From contig NC_092674.1 in NCBI RefSeq assembly GCF_964355755.1, positions 11,167,001 through 11,231,000 on the forward strand: a stretch of 64,000 bases of DNA, given 5' to 3'. The stretch comes from Antedon mediterranea (taxonomy: Eukaryota > Echinodermata > Crinoidea > Comatulida > Antedonidae). How positions within the stretch are numbered: the stretch's first letter is position 1; every line of letters begins with the position of its first letter. Shown piece by piece: positions 37,788-49,842 of the stretch. A program made the translations under genes and the position numbers. The notes below the pieces were generated by a model. The model was not told where the DNA came from. It worked only from the letters and a program-made list of their open reading frames with translations, and did no database searches.

Positions 37788-39513
37788 ATAGAATCAAAAT
37801 GTTAACATTAACGTCACAGGTTAAAGTTCAATCTATGTGTAGATTCACTAGCATAACTTAATGTAAGGATTTGTAATTAATCCATAGCATATAATGATCT
37901 TGAGCTTTGGCAGAGACTTATCACCTGTGCCTAAGTACAAAAACGTGATTCTAAACCTGAAATATTATCATCAGTTAAAAATGTGATTCATTACGAAAAA
38001 ACATTAGTTAAATTGGAAATCCTATACGAACCCATGAATTACATGCATTAGGTGATGTGAAGAATTTTAATAGAATGAGGACATGAACCTCTGTGACAAA
38101 GTGAGAATATGAACTGAAAGTTTTCATTTATTATTTTAAAAAATGTCACTATGAAACTTCTCTTTTCTCAATGATAATAATCAAGAAAAAAAAAAAAATT
38201 AAGAAAATTAAAAGGCCTGGAAATCCCCGAAAGCAAAAGTAGAGATGGGCTACCCAGAATGAAATGTAATCAAATACCGGTACTACTTAGCAAATAATAC
38301 TGTGAAATGGTGTAAAAACACACAAGACGAAAAAATGACTACAGTAAATGTGAAATGCTCAGACGGTCAAAGTGTCATGGACTCAGGCTCAAAAAGATTT
38401 TATAATACTGTAGATGCCGTCCTAAATAAGGTCTTACAGTATTTAAGAGGATGAAGTAGTGGCATTGTCTGCCAGCTGAGGATTTGGACCAAGAACTTAG
38501 TATGTTTGTTGGCCACCCAACTACATTTCCACTATACAACATACGATATGTTTATTTGTTTGATTTTTCATTTGGGATCAAATAACAACCTAGGATGTTA
38601 TTAATGACACAGATAAATAACCAAATTTGATCCCCTGTATCATTCATGTCAAGCATGTTGGTCTTTTAATCTATTGGAAAAAGAACACAAGCACATTCCT
38701 CATACATAAATCTCCAGTTTCCATAGCAACCAACATGCCTCATGTACCCATATCCAGTTTAAGACTACATTATGTATTAATGACGCAGAATGGCTGTTTG
38801 ATGCGGTTACATTAATGTTTTTACTACAGGAAATAGATCCGGATATTCACCTAATTTACGACAGGTTCAATCTCTTTAAATGGTCATCTGGGTCAAGGGT
38901 CAAACCAAAACCAGACTATGAGGTTTGTGATTCTAACATATGTCTTTAAAAATTCTCCAAAGCCACAGCTTTCATGCAGAATGGTAAAATGTGGTGAGGC
39001 CAATTTCCAGGCTGATGGACAGGATCGAAAGTGCCCTTGCTGACATATTCAAGGAGGATATGTACAAACTTCCACACCTTAGTTGGGCCTAAGGTTAGGA
39101 TGGAATATGATCACAAATAAGTTAAAATAGTTTTAAAATATTTGGGTGTGTTTAGGTCTGAAAATATGGTAGATCTAGACTTCATTTCTGGGTCTGCTAG
39201 GTCGAATATGTTGTAATTTAACAATTACTTAAGTTGAAAATATTTAAAGGAAAACGAAGAAGAAATTCTATTTAATATTTGTTTCTGAATTAAATGTTAC
39301 CACATGTTTTTGGGATATTTTATAATTTTTTTTTATCAACAAGAGTTCGATGACTTGAAAATAATACTTCCAATTCAAGTACTTCCATCTGGGAATTTGA
39401 AAGTTGCAATCTTGTTAAACATAACACATGTTTTTGTGTTTCCAATTGAGTACATACAGAGGAAGAAAAGATTAAAATGCGTACAGTAAAATAAATACAG
39501 AATTTCAACTTAC

Positions 39514-39672
39514 CTTTAGTGAATCAAAACAGGCAATAACTTTGCCATTTTCTACTGTTACAGTTTTGGCAGGATGGGCAAATTTACATTCTGAATCTGG
39601 TCGTTTACACGTGCCTCTTATATACTCGCGACAAGCCTCAAGCGTCAGCCATGCCGTATCACGAACTGCCAT
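39514..39672 (-). CDS. mbl/MBNL: muscleblind-like splicing regulator, first coding exon (zinc finger 1 and start of zinc finger 2)
   Basis: The exon encodes residues 1-53, starting [17 protein letters not shown] and ending IACFDSLK. Muscleblind proteins bind pre-mRNA through tandem CCCH fingers and control alternative splicing, RNA localisation and stability. Finger 1 is visible as C14-X7-C22-X6-C29-X3-H33, the spacing of the family. C48 is the first ligand of finger 2, whose other ligands lie in the next exon. The start was chosen because the ATG at 39672-39670 has A at -3 and G at +4 and gives the family MAV-RDT start. The N-terminus is about five residues shorter than the vertebrate MAVSVTPIRDT form. 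The exon ends AAG|GTAAGT at 39514/39513, phase 0, the position where vertebrate MBNL genes also split finger 2. The protein is partial here; the exon joins to 2059-1847. Confidence 0.96.
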
Positions 39673-39679
39673 TATTCAT
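39659..39679 (-). promoter_or_regulatory. upstream ORF 2 overlapping the muscleblind start codon
   Basis: An ATG at 39679-39677 in a poor context (T at -3, A at +4) opens a six-codon frame (MNNGSS) ending in TGA at 39661-39659. It overlaps the true start codon, which lies 7 nt downstream in another frame and in a strong context. The arrangement predicts leaky scanning past the first ATG. Confidence 0.5.
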
Positions 39680-39893
39680 GGAATTTGGCACACAAAGTGG
39701 AATTTTCACAAGACAGTCTAATTTCTATGTTTATCTGCGCAGTTGTAGCTTAGGTCTATGCATAAACTTGGGTTGTTTTGTAGCTGCCGTGTTTTTTTTT
39801 CTAGCTGGCTTTGGTTTGGTCTCTTGCTTGTTCAGTAATTAGTAAAAGTAAAGTTCTGCAGCGTTTAGGTCCGGCAAACAGCTAACAAAAAAT
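39673..39893 (-). other. mbl/MBNL: muscleblind 5' leader part of the start-codon exon
   Basis: The leader is inferred from an excellent 3' splice site just upstream: a T-rich tract then TTCTCATTACAG, with the AG at 39895-39894. The exon would then be 380 bp, with 221 bp of untranslated leader. This implies at least one further non-coding exon and promoter to the right. Other AGs in the leader (CGCTGCAG, CTGCGCAG) lack a good pyrimidine tract. A start of transcription inside this stretch cannot be excluded without RNA data. Confidence 0.7.
39731..39763 (-). promoter_or_regulatory. upstream ORF 1 in muscleblind leader
   Basis: An ATG at 39763-39761 opens a 10-codon frame (MHRPKLQLRR) closed by TAA at 39733-39731. 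It ends 58 nt before the muscleblind ATG. It could lower translation or be skipped; no conservation evidence is available. Confidence 0.45.
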
Positions 39894-40229
39894 CTGTAAT
39901 GAGAACATTAAAAAATAACAATAATTTTATATCAAACTTTACTATTAAAAGAATGCATACACTACTTTATAATGTAAACAATTGTCAGGTTACAGATATT
40001 GAATTATAGAAAGATTCCCTTTGATGATATTCACAATGTGTTTGCTGCCCTCTATATTCAAATATTCTTAAAACAATAAAGTGAGGTGAAATAGATGTAT
40101 ATTACGACTGTTTATACATCAACTATCACTAAAATGGATAATTTTCAGTTGATATAGATTGTCTGGATTTAAAAGTTGTAAGAATTAATTTTACATAAAA
40201 GGACAACCAAAACTAAATCTAAAAAAGTC

Positions 40230-40305
40230 ACAAGAAATGACCGGGACTCGAACCTACAACCTTCAGATCATTAGCTGGAAATTTACCGCTAGACCACCGA
40301 ATTTA
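40230..40305 (-). mobile_element. tRNA-derived SINE head
   Basis: On the minus strand GGTGGTCTAGCGGTAA (A box) is followed about 35 bp later by AGGTTCGAGTCCCGGTC (B box). Acceptor-stem pairing is absent, so it is a SINE head or tRNA relic, not a tRNA gene. It lies about 340 bp upstream of the muscleblind start-codon exon. Confidence 0.6.
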
Positions 40306-40424
40306 TGCTTCATACTTCAAACTACATACAGCAATGTATATTTCATCACATTCATTCTATTCTCATATTTGCCTCGTTACCAATTATGTTCATAAGTTTA
40401 CTTGGCAACTAACATACTAAACAT

Positions 40425-40775
40425 TTAAAGATATATTGTCCCCCTAAAAAAATATGTTTTTAATTTTTTTTGTTGAATATGTTATTTTAATGTCACATTA
40501 TAGTTATTCACTCTCACAAAAAATTGGGTCTGAAAAAAATTTATTTACCTGAGAAAAATGTAATTTAAAGCAAAAAATGGTCAAATTGTCTGGAAGACAA
40601 TGAGTTTTTGGGTAATTTAACTGTTTATTTTGTCTTTTTATAGGTGAAATAATTTTTCCCCCGTTTTTTTTCTTATGGAAGTGAACAACTTCATTAAAAC
40701 TGCAAAATGGCCTATTCAAAGTCCGATTTTAAAAATCTTTATTTTTCATGATTTTGGGGGACAATACATCTTTAA
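40425..40775 (-). mobile_element. TTAA-flanked MITE, family 1
   Basis: The inverted ends are TTAAAGATATATTGTCCCCC and its near complement GGGGGACAATACATCTTTAA. A TTAA at both borders could be the target duplication of a piggyBac-type element, or a TA duplication inside it. The interior is T-rich and matches 61975-62299 in the opposite orientation. Length is 351 bp. Confidence 0.75.
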
Positions 40776-41022
40776 GTCAAAATTAATAACAATTGAATAT
40801 GTAATAATTCCTTTTTGAATGCAAATCTAGTATAGAATAAATACTAGAAGGAACAATGTGTTGAGAAATGTTAAGATGGATTACATGGTATTTATAGTAA
40901 TCCCACCAACAACAATAAGTATTAGTTAGGATTAGAGTGTAATAGTACAGTACCAATCAGTTTTAGCACAATGCATAAGTCATGCTTATTGTATAATAAT
41001 AATATAATAAAACAAACATGTG

Positions 41023-41196
41023 AGATGTATGGAAATATCTTATGGTTCACTGAACTCTTTACTTAAGCAGTATTATTACTACTTGCATAATAAGTGACAA
41101 GGGGCAGGAGATGTTTCGTAAATATCTTATTGTTCACTGAACTCTTTACTTAAGCAGTATTATTACTACTGGCATAATAAGTGATAAGGGGCTGGG
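41023..41196 (+). repeat. direct duplication, two 87-bp copies
   Basis: AAATATCTTATGGTTCACTG at 41033 recurs as AAATATCTTATTGTTCACTG at 41120. The copies run through TAAGCAGTATTATTACTACT and GCATAATAAGTGA with only a few differences, which indicates a recent duplication. Confidence 0.85.
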
Positions 41197-41204
41197 TATA
41201 ACAT

Positions 41205-41325
41205 TTGGGGAAAATTAGGTGGTGTGATTATAGATTCTATAGATTACATTCACAATGGATTAACCAAATGGGTATGAAATTTAGCCTGAACAAGGGTGTG
41301 GGATTATACCTGAGCTACCATATCG
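41205..41325 (+). repeat. dispersed repeat, GGGATTATA family copy
   Basis: CAATGGATTAACC, ATGAAATTTAG and GTGGGATTATACCTGAG match the 18420 copy in order and orientation. Confidence 0.5.
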
Positions 41326-41653
41326 TAAGAAAATGGTTATTTCAGAATAGGACTAAAAAGCTGAAAACACAATACAACATTATAATGTGAAGTAATGTAT
41401 TGTAGGCACAATTGATATAGCGCAATTATCTTCAAAGTCAATTATTATAATATCTGTATTTAGTAAGTTTTAATAACAGCATTGTTACAACAGAAATCAC
41501 CTGGTACCACAGTTTTGGATCCTCTTGGGCGTTTTAAATAATTAGCTATAGCTATGGAAATAATTTATTTATTTACTTCCATATCTATTCTATAAATGAT
41601 GCTATAAAAGATTCTAATGTTAAGGCAGAGACATTATAATCCAATTTTTGGAA

Positions 41654-41825
41654 AGAGGTTTGCCTTACTCGCTCCATGGTTTTGGTAGAACAAGTCTTCT
41701 CAAATAAGGATTATAAACAGTAGTTCCCAATGTGCTCTCTAAAGCAAAGAATGCATCTGTCATAACGAGTAGGGGTTGGTTACCCTGGTGTAGTATTTCT
41801 ACACAGTCCCTGTTGTGGATAGATA
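41654..41825 (+). mobile_element. 5'-truncated copy of the same SINE family
   Basis: GGTAGAACAAGTCTTCTC, AAGGATTATAAACAGTAG, GAGTAGGGGTTGGTTACCC and GGTGTAGTA follow the order of the 49499-49842 element. The A box is missing and the B-box part is decayed. No tail is visible. Confidence 0.65.
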
Positions 41826-43669
41826 AGTGCCTGTTTACATTGCATTGACAAGATGTGACCCTAGGGAAGGAGCATAATTGAAAAGTGCCTTAAGATCTTC
41901 TATTGTTGAAGGTGTTACAAAGCATTACATCACTATTTTTTCCCAAGATCACTGCAGGACATATATTGTAATTTGATGCTGGCTTTTTAGGCCAGGTGAA
42001 ATGTATGTCAATTATATTATATTTTCATCTATAGTTGACACACGGACTATGATATTAAATGACTCATTTGATGTAAAAGACCATTTAATTATAATACCAA
42101 CCTATAAAATGTTTATGGCTTATACAGCATAAGAATGCATAGATTCAAATTCAAAAATAGATGTTGGTATTGTGTGTAAAATAACATTTATTATAAAAAC
42201 ATAATTTCTTTCTCCTTGTTTGCCATTATGACCCTTTTGGTAAGATTTCGTCTCAGAATAACACAATTTCCATGAGTTTCTTTGAAAATAGATTAGGATG
42301 CTGTAGGGTAGACAATATCAATTTTACAAAATGAACACTAAAATATTTAAATTAAAACAACAGATATCGACAATACGTAGGCAAAAACTTATGTAATACT
42401 GATTATTCTCCTGTATCTAGCAAAGAGGCCTAGGCGAGGGAAAAGATCATGGATATAGAGGTGAAAATAGTCTTGATTGTGAATAATCTTTTTGTCAGGA
42501 TTAGGCCTGTATTTTATGTTGTATTTTCTGGAAGTTTATGGTAAAAACTAGTTTAAAGAAATAATTGTTTTAACGATTACAGTTCACTCTCCAAATTAGA
42601 ACTCTCTGAAAATCAGAATCTCTCCCAACAGAATCTTTTACGGGTAAAAAATGTTTATTTAGCACTAATAACATGTTTCAAGTACCAGAATTTCTGAGAA
42701 AACCACACATATAGGCCAGCCCAAGTGTGTCCGGTATTGGGAGAGTTGACTAATTTCCTATTTCTTTGATAAAATGATACATCTCAATATGGTATTTCAG
42801 TGTGGAGAATAAATAAAACAAACACAAGGAGGTTAAAGATGGAAGAGGAGAAATGCCACTGCACTCAACTTCTTCCCTGCACAAGTCGTCAAGACTACAC
42901 ATATATTAATATCTTATATATTTTAGACCAATAACATTTCTTTATATTACAATAAAACAATATTTTAGTTTAGGAAGGTCAAATGAATTGAACCAAATAC
43001 AAGGCTATGTTATTAACAGTAAATGTGTTATTATAAAAACACAGGATTATAAAATGAGTTTAAATTAAATAATCTTATAAATGAATAATTTATGTGAATT
43101 TCTTATTATCTATTAATTCAAGGTTTCCCATTGAATTTAAAAATTTAAACAAAGATTTTTTATTTTGGATTTACATTACATTAACAATCAATAAATGTAA
43201 AGTACAATTACACGCTAATGGTTTTCAAGTAACTCTAGGGTTTTATTTTTCAATCATATTATGGAAGGAAAATAATGTAATCCATCAACAATCAAAAACA
43301 TATCTGTATGACATTTATGATTATTACTGTATATTAAAGTGGCCATGTTAAAGATCATTATGCCTTGGATTTAGTATAACTCCCAGCGATACCATTCCTA
43401 TGGTGAATAAGAGAGTTAGACAGGGAGATCACTTGTTAGTAATTCTACATCAGGGGATTTCTTTGAGTGGTTACCTGATTCAAGTTGACAGTGGGTGAAA
43501 TCATTTGAAATAATATTTACAGTTACACTGAGGTGAAAAAACATTTTGCTGGGTAACCCCTCAGAACTTAATGAAATATGCTAAGCAAATACCTTTTCTG
43601 AAAAGTCCTATCTCGATATAGGCCTATTTTTTAAAACATGCATTCAGCTATATTATATATTGAGATCGG

Positions 43670-43812
43670 TTAAAGTCCCATTCCCTACGTTTTTTAGATC
43701 TAATTTAAGGTCACAAACTACATTTAATTTTAAAATAATTACTATATGGTTCTATTGAGAAAACTTTTTTCGTTTCGTAAATGGTCACAAATTGTAGGGA
43801 ATGCCTCTTTAA
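43670..43812 (+). mobile_element. MITE, family 2 (deletion derivative)
   Basis: The ends TTAAAGTCCCATTCCCTAC and GTAGGGAATGCCTCTTTAA match family 2. The middle (GTTTTTTAGATCTAATTTAA, then ACTTTTTTCGT) aligns with the left and extreme right of 54185-54812, with the centre missing. Length is 143 bp. Confidence 0.75.
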
Positions 43813-43819
43813 TTTTCCA

Positions 43820-46800
43820 AAATTAAGTCGAGTGCGATAAAGGTGTAAAATAGAAACAAAATCTTTGAAGCATTTCTGTACTAATCGCAATAAAGTATGG
43901 CACGGCAAGGTGGCATTTAATATAAGATTTGTATAAATCTAAAACTTTCCTTTTAATATAATATCTCCTTATAAATTTTATATGAACAATTTATCTTTTG
44001 GATTAGAACGCCTAATTATCTAACCGAAAACAAGCAACATCATGAATAACTTTGCTAGAGTTCTCTATTTTAATTAGGAATTTCAACACTTGTGTCATAG
44101 CGAGTAATTAGATTCGTAATTTCATTGAAGGATCACATCACAAATCCTATGGGACCTTGACCAAGTTAGGGATTTAAACATTTTTCTTGTACATAGATTC
44201 TAAATCCAGTCACGAGCGAACGAATTCAAATCAGACATCAAACTAATATTACGCACTTGAATCAACGTAAAGTGATTACAAGAAACAGAAATAACAAAGG
44301 TTTTGGTGAGATGGGGTTCTAAACAAGGTAAAGTTGTATAGACCAGTCTACCCACAGTCAAAGGCTAGGCCCATTTAAATTTGGTCTTAGAGCCTAAACA
44401 GTGTATGCACTCTACAGGTTGGTTTGAGATTGTGCATACTTACTGCACATGTACACTATGCATAGGCCTACCGCACAAAATGTTTAACATTTTCTTTACA
44501 AACCATTACATGAAATGTATCCCAATCATGAGAATGGAACCAAATAATGCATGGCACGTGATATGTAGTGAACCAATCAATTTAGATTTATTTTATACAG
44601 TAAAATACATTTTATTTTTACTATTTCTTTTTTAGTATGGCTGTAAACCATTTTTAACTTTAGGTATACTAATGCTTGGTACCCACAAGAATGCAACGTA
44701 AAGTAATTTAAGAACTGTCGCTTGTCTTTGCATTGCATCCTTGTGAGAACCAACCTTAACTAGGGTGTAACACATTTAATTAAATTTGCAAGTCTATTTC
44801 GTATGAATAATTTAATCTAAAATTATCTTCACCAAGGTGAGTTTAGATTTACAATCAGTACCTCATATACTTATGATACCATATTACAAAATAATCTGAT
44901 ATTTTCTCAGTTATCAAGCATTTGTCATACTTATATATTCAACATAGAAATCTTACAATATAGTCTATTGAATAGCAAAGTATCATTGAGCATTCTTTCA
45001 CTGTCATAGAACATAGCAAATACTGATTTAGGTATGGCCATTAATAAGAATAAAGCTAGGAATTAAAGTAACTCATCTTCTTTGTACAGTGATATTGTTG
45101 CCTATTCATTATTCCATGTTTGCCTTCACTTCAGGGCTAACAGTTAAGTATATAAACTTTAAACATGATATATTGTAACATCTTTACAAAATTAACATTT
45201 TATTCTCTTATATAATTATTATTATTTCACATATAAAATGACCCTAAGAAAAACGGTTGATTTATTAATCATGAAAATCTTTTTTCTACATGGGGTAAAC
45301 AATAATTGCGTTTGATGAAGGTTTTATTAAGGTATTATTAAGTATGTTTACTTTATAATTTCAAGGCTTTCACCCAATTTTAAAATTTTTAAGCGGTGGC
45401 TCCCTATTTCAATGTGATTAAAGAATCTGTTTTTCCATTAGTGACCAAATATATTTAAAAAAATACAAATAATATAGTTTAAATGTAAATAATTGCCTCA
45501 GTAGAATCGGTTTATAGTTTAAAAAAAACCCAAATAAACATGGACCAATCAAAGAGATGGTTTACAAGTAAATAAATAATGGGGAGGGGGAAGGGGTTAA
45601 AAATAAAAATTGTTGTCTACACAGATGTTATGGTATTAAAATTAATTATTATTATTTATTATTAATATGTTATGCATACTACTGTATCATCCAATAGACG
45701 AAAACAATAAAATTCTAAATTATAATTTATAGAGGCCTAGATACAGAGACAAACAACATTAATGTACGTGTAAGTGTGTCTATGGTTTATTTTTAGATTA
45801 AGAGTTGTGAATAGTGAAAATGATCTGGTTAGGTGTACCACAAACTATTTGTTACGATATTCAAATCTCTACATTAAGTGGGAAAAAATCGTATTTTAGT
45901 TTGATTTTCCGGTTTTGTATTATTATCTGTTGTACAGTATATATGGAATATATATAAAAGGACAACTGTCTGGCGTGTGCAGTTTTGAGATAATATGCCT
46001 TCTTAAAAATGTATATGTCAGGTTCATGAACTGTAATTTAAAAAGATTTAGGTAGGGTTATCTAAGAAGAGCCCGCATAGGTCTACCACACTGTATTAAC
46101 ATCACATTCAATTATGCATAATCATTAACACTAACGATAATGACCAATGAGTTTAATTCCATTTCAGTTCAAACAGTAACTTTATCTTTCAAATAGTATG
46201 CTTGTCACGCACTAAACAGACCAGTTTTGAGAAGAATAATTTTTATTTATTTGATTTCAAAGAAACCAATTAAAAATAAAAGATCGTGACGGAAATGCAA
46301 TCACTGTTTTCTAAACGTCAAACAAAATTATACGAATTTCAACATACGATAGAAAGTTTATGTGTATTTTAAAACGCAGAATTAGCTTGTTTTTAACTGC
46401 CGCAACAAACTAACAAATAATTTAAATTCTGTATGTCAAGCATCAGTATCGCTGATTGATAATTTTTTGCATTATTATTGGCATTGAATCTATTCACCCT
46501 GTTTTAATGTAGTGAACTCTTGCTATTTCCGTATGAATGAGTGCATGTTCGATGAAGCCAGCGGGCATAGCTTAGTTGATTAGTACAGTTACAATTAGCA
46601 TCTCTGCCCAAGGGAGAACAACCAGGAGAAAGCGCTATTGATTGCGATTGTTGATTTGAAACATGATAGGGCCTAGAAATGAAAACTGAAACAATTGACC
46701 AAAAGAAAATCAAAGAGGTTTAGTAAATGGTACCACACTGAAACAAGACAAATACTGTCTATTACAGATTAAAAATGTCATCATCTAATGACATCAAAAA

Positions 46801-47260
46801 ATGTTAACCATTTTGACGGAAGTGATTTAGCTCACAGATTGGATCCCACGGGCATGCACGTAGCTGTTAAATTTAATTCAGAACATGTTCGTATAAATAT
46901 TGTTTTTGCAAGAATGAATACCGTAACACAAACTGCTATGTCTTTTAAATCAGGAATTATGGAATACCTCACTGGATAACATATAAATAAACATGCCTAC
47001 CTTAATTTAATAATGAATATGAAATTAGTTACATAGGCTATGAAAAGAAATTTAAAAAGTGAAGAATATAAATAGGTTAGGCCCCCCAGTGCTAGGTAGT
47101 TGATGCAAAGATGAGTTAAGAATACACTTGAGAATGTAGTAATCCTCTGATACGGATGTAATTAATTAAAGGGTTCTAAACAGCCTAGACTGTATTATTA
47201 TTACCTAGTATGCTATCTAGGTTACATGTTCCTGTCACAATCATTCAAGTAACACTTCTA
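43820..47260. other. unassigned sequence of about 3.4 kb
   Basis: AT-rich, with no element ends recognised. A 63-codon frame at 46788-46979 (plus) sits in a slightly GC-richer patch and is not recognised. Confidence 0.55.
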
Positions 47261-47264
47261 GCAT

Positions 47265-47545
47265 TTCATGTTTTCCTCATCATTTTTTCTGGAAATCATT
47301 AGTTAAGTTTCATTGATCTAGGTTTTATAAATAGGGAAACTCTGGATTTAAATGTCTACCTTCTTTCTAACATTTAGAATCCAATATTATTTGAATTTAA
47401 TATTTTTTCTCTAAATCATTAGTTAAATATCATTGATTCTGAATAATTGGCAACTAATAATCATAATTCAGAGAAACACTTGAATTTAATGTTTTCCCTG
47501 TTGTTATTCATTTTTTTGTGGAAATCTTTAATAGCTAAATTTTTA
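47265..47545 (+). repeat. degenerate tandem repeat of about 120 bp
   Basis: Three copies carry GGAAATCATTAGTTAAGTTT or close variants, each followed by TCATTGAT and later GAATTTAAT. Confidence 0.5.
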
Positions 47546-48084
47546 TCCCGAAATTTTTGTTTTATCCTATAATATTTTCTAGGTTTTTAGAGTTAAAATT
47601 GCTATTTCTACCTTTCTGCTCCAATACTGAACCACCTATCCCTCTTCCTCCTAAACACAGGTCATATATCGGCAACTTATGATCAGATTGAAAGGAAGCA
47701 CTTGGAAAAATAAATACATTGATTTATTCTAGAATCCATTTATAGAATCTCGGTACATGTTATTAATCAACTTGCTATTAACGAATTACACCATAAATTA
47801 ACTGAAAATATTACGATTCATAAATAATCCTCTTACGATTTTCCCGACTATGATCAATTAAAAGCTGCCGGTACTCATCTGAAGCATGTAAATGCTGCCC
47901 TCTATTTTCATTACAGGTATATTACTGCAACGCTCCAAATGTTCCAGCTAAGAATTACTTTGAGCCCTCATCCAAGGCAAAAATTAATTTTCATGCAAAT
48001 ATTAAAATTAACAAATCTTGTAATCTAACAAATTGGATTGAAGCATATGTACAGGATTGACAGAGATTTGTCTGTTTTGTATGA

Positions 48085-48225
48085 AGAAGTGTAATCACAT
48101 TCTCAAGTTTAATCCCATCCCCTAATTTAGGCTAAAGACCTTGGTCAATTCCATCGCTAAAATTCAATCCAAGTATAATCCCGTTCTCAAATATTTTCCC
48201 AAATTTCATAACCAAGTATACTGTA
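48085..48225 (-). repeat. dispersed repeat, GGGATTATA family copy, reversed
   Basis: AAGTATAATCCCGTTCTC and AAATTTCATAACCAAGTATA are the complements of the family words. Confidence 0.5.
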
Positions 48226-49498
48226 CATGGAGTAATGTTTATTATGGATACCTACTGTACATGTATTTTAATATTTCAGTTAAATGAATTACGTTTGAAA
48301 TATAATATATAGGTATTTCATTATTATTAATTTTCCAGTAGTACTGTAGGTGACTGGTCTAATTAAAAAATGTATCTGTCTCAAAATAGAGAAACACCAG
48401 ATATGTATATCATTCATTCAGGATAGTTACAATATTTCAGTAATGAATTGAAAGTGGTTTTAAATTGATAACAACTGCAAGGTAACAACACCCAGCAGGT
48501 GAGGTGCTAAAGGTGATAACATCAGGGTGCAATCCTAATCAAAGCAATTACATTAACATCTAAATGATGCATGATATTCTGTACAGGTCTTCAACTTAAA
48601 TATTACTTTCTGATCAACAACAAAATTACAGTAATTAATCACAACACCATAGAACTTCAACCTCATGGGACATCTTGACAGGGGTTATCATATAGACAGA
48701 CAAGTTTTGTTGATACTAGGAAGTATATTATCTCTCACATACCAGGATTGAGGAAAAAATACTTCTATGATACCAATTCAATCATCCCACACGGGGCAAT
48801 TCAAATAAAAAGGTCTGGATTAAAATGATCTTACAAAATATACAAAATATCACAGTACAATATAACAAGAGTCAAAGAGGAGAAGAAGATTCATATGGTA
48901 GAGTAAAAGACCCTCAGCCCGCAACTAAGGTTTGGTTGACGTAAGAAAAATGATAAAATTCTTGACACTCGTTTGCTAAAGTGAAGTCATGTAATAACAG
49001 TTATGAACGTTAAAAATCATAGAACACAAAACACTATCAACCATGTCAAATCAGGGAGGTAAAATCTCCCTGATTAACCTCGCTGGTCAAATAGTGTAAA
49101 TGAATAATGTACAAATGCTGTGAAAATTGTCACCAGACAAAAAGATAAATGGTACGCCTTATGTCTGGCAAGAATGCAAATTATGACAAAGTTGAAATCA
49201 ATTTTAAGGTGAAATGCTTTAATTAAATACAGTATTAACAAAAAAAATGTTGTTTGGTAGAGTTCCCACACTATCAGCAGGTTCTGTCGGTCTTTTAATA
49301 TGTCAGTTAGTTTACTGGACATTTAGTTTACTGGCGCTGAACTGACTAATTATTTATATAGTTTGACTTTTAAAAAGTCAGTGTAACTATGGTTTGAAAT
49401 AGAAATAGTTTTTGAACAATGTACTGTGAAGATTTTAAACAGTTGAGAGGGAATGCATCTATTTATCATTTAATAGGAGTCAATTTCATCATTTATTA

Positions 49499-49842
49499 TT
49501 ATTGTTATTATTATTATTTATTCTTTATACTGGGTAGCCTCTTCAGTCACAGACTGTTTTTCCAGAGGGCCCAGTGTATATGATGACTTTGTGACAGTGG
49601 CTGTTGTGTGTGATCTAGTACACCGGGGTAACCCCCTACTCGTCTCGAAAGATGTACTAGGTTCTTTAAAGTACACATGAGCTAGATATGTACACTAGAC
49701 CTACGGTTTATAGTCCTTATCCGAGAAGACTTGTTCTACCACCAGAACCTTGCAGCAAGTGAGTCTCAAACCTTTGCCGATGTAATGGCTACGTACTGTA
49801 ATTACAGTTCCACTGTCTTTAAACCGCTCGGCCACTCACTTG
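49499..49842 (-). mobile_element. well-preserved tRNA-derived SINE with TAA-repeat tail
   Basis: Read on the minus strand it starts AGTGGCCGAGCGGTTTAAAG (A box of a Leu/Ser-type tRNA) with B box AAGGTTTGAGACTC. The body contains TCTTCTCGGATAAGGACTAT, GAGTAGGGGGTTACCCCGG and similar words. It ends in an (AAT)n tail (49497-49530 on plus). The body resembles the conserved central region of widely distributed invertebrate SINEs, but I cannot name the family with certainty. Confidence 0.75.

Larger units (their letters stand above)
35585..39505. other. intron between the candidate enhancer and the start-codon exon
   Basis: Outside element B (36940-37787) I see no element or exon. Confidence 0.6.
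2060..39513 (-). other. mbl/MBNL: giant phase-0 intron of muscleblind (about 37.5 kb)
   Basis: The interval is bounded by GTAAGT at 39513 and the TGCAG acceptor at 2060. A very long intron at this place is typical of animal muscleblind genes. No convincing cassette exon or nested gene was recognised inside. The content is AT-rich unique sequence plus the mobile elements and repeats listed separately. Confidence 0.9.

Noticed and set aside
39651-39842. 63-residue plus-strand ORF over the start-codon exon
   Set aside because: It is the antisense shadow of the muscleblind exon and leader.
40230-40305. Intact tRNA gene
   Set aside because: Both promoter boxes are good but the acceptor stem does not pair; it was kept as a SINE head.
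46560-46625. tRNA-like start (CATAGCTTAGTTGATTAG)
   Set aside because: The A-box-like word is present, but no B box or pairing arms follow at the expected distance.
46788-46979. 63-residue plus-strand ORF in a slightly GC-richer patch
   Set aside because: It looks peptide-like in part, but there is no family, splice signal or repeat link, and the length is expected by chance.
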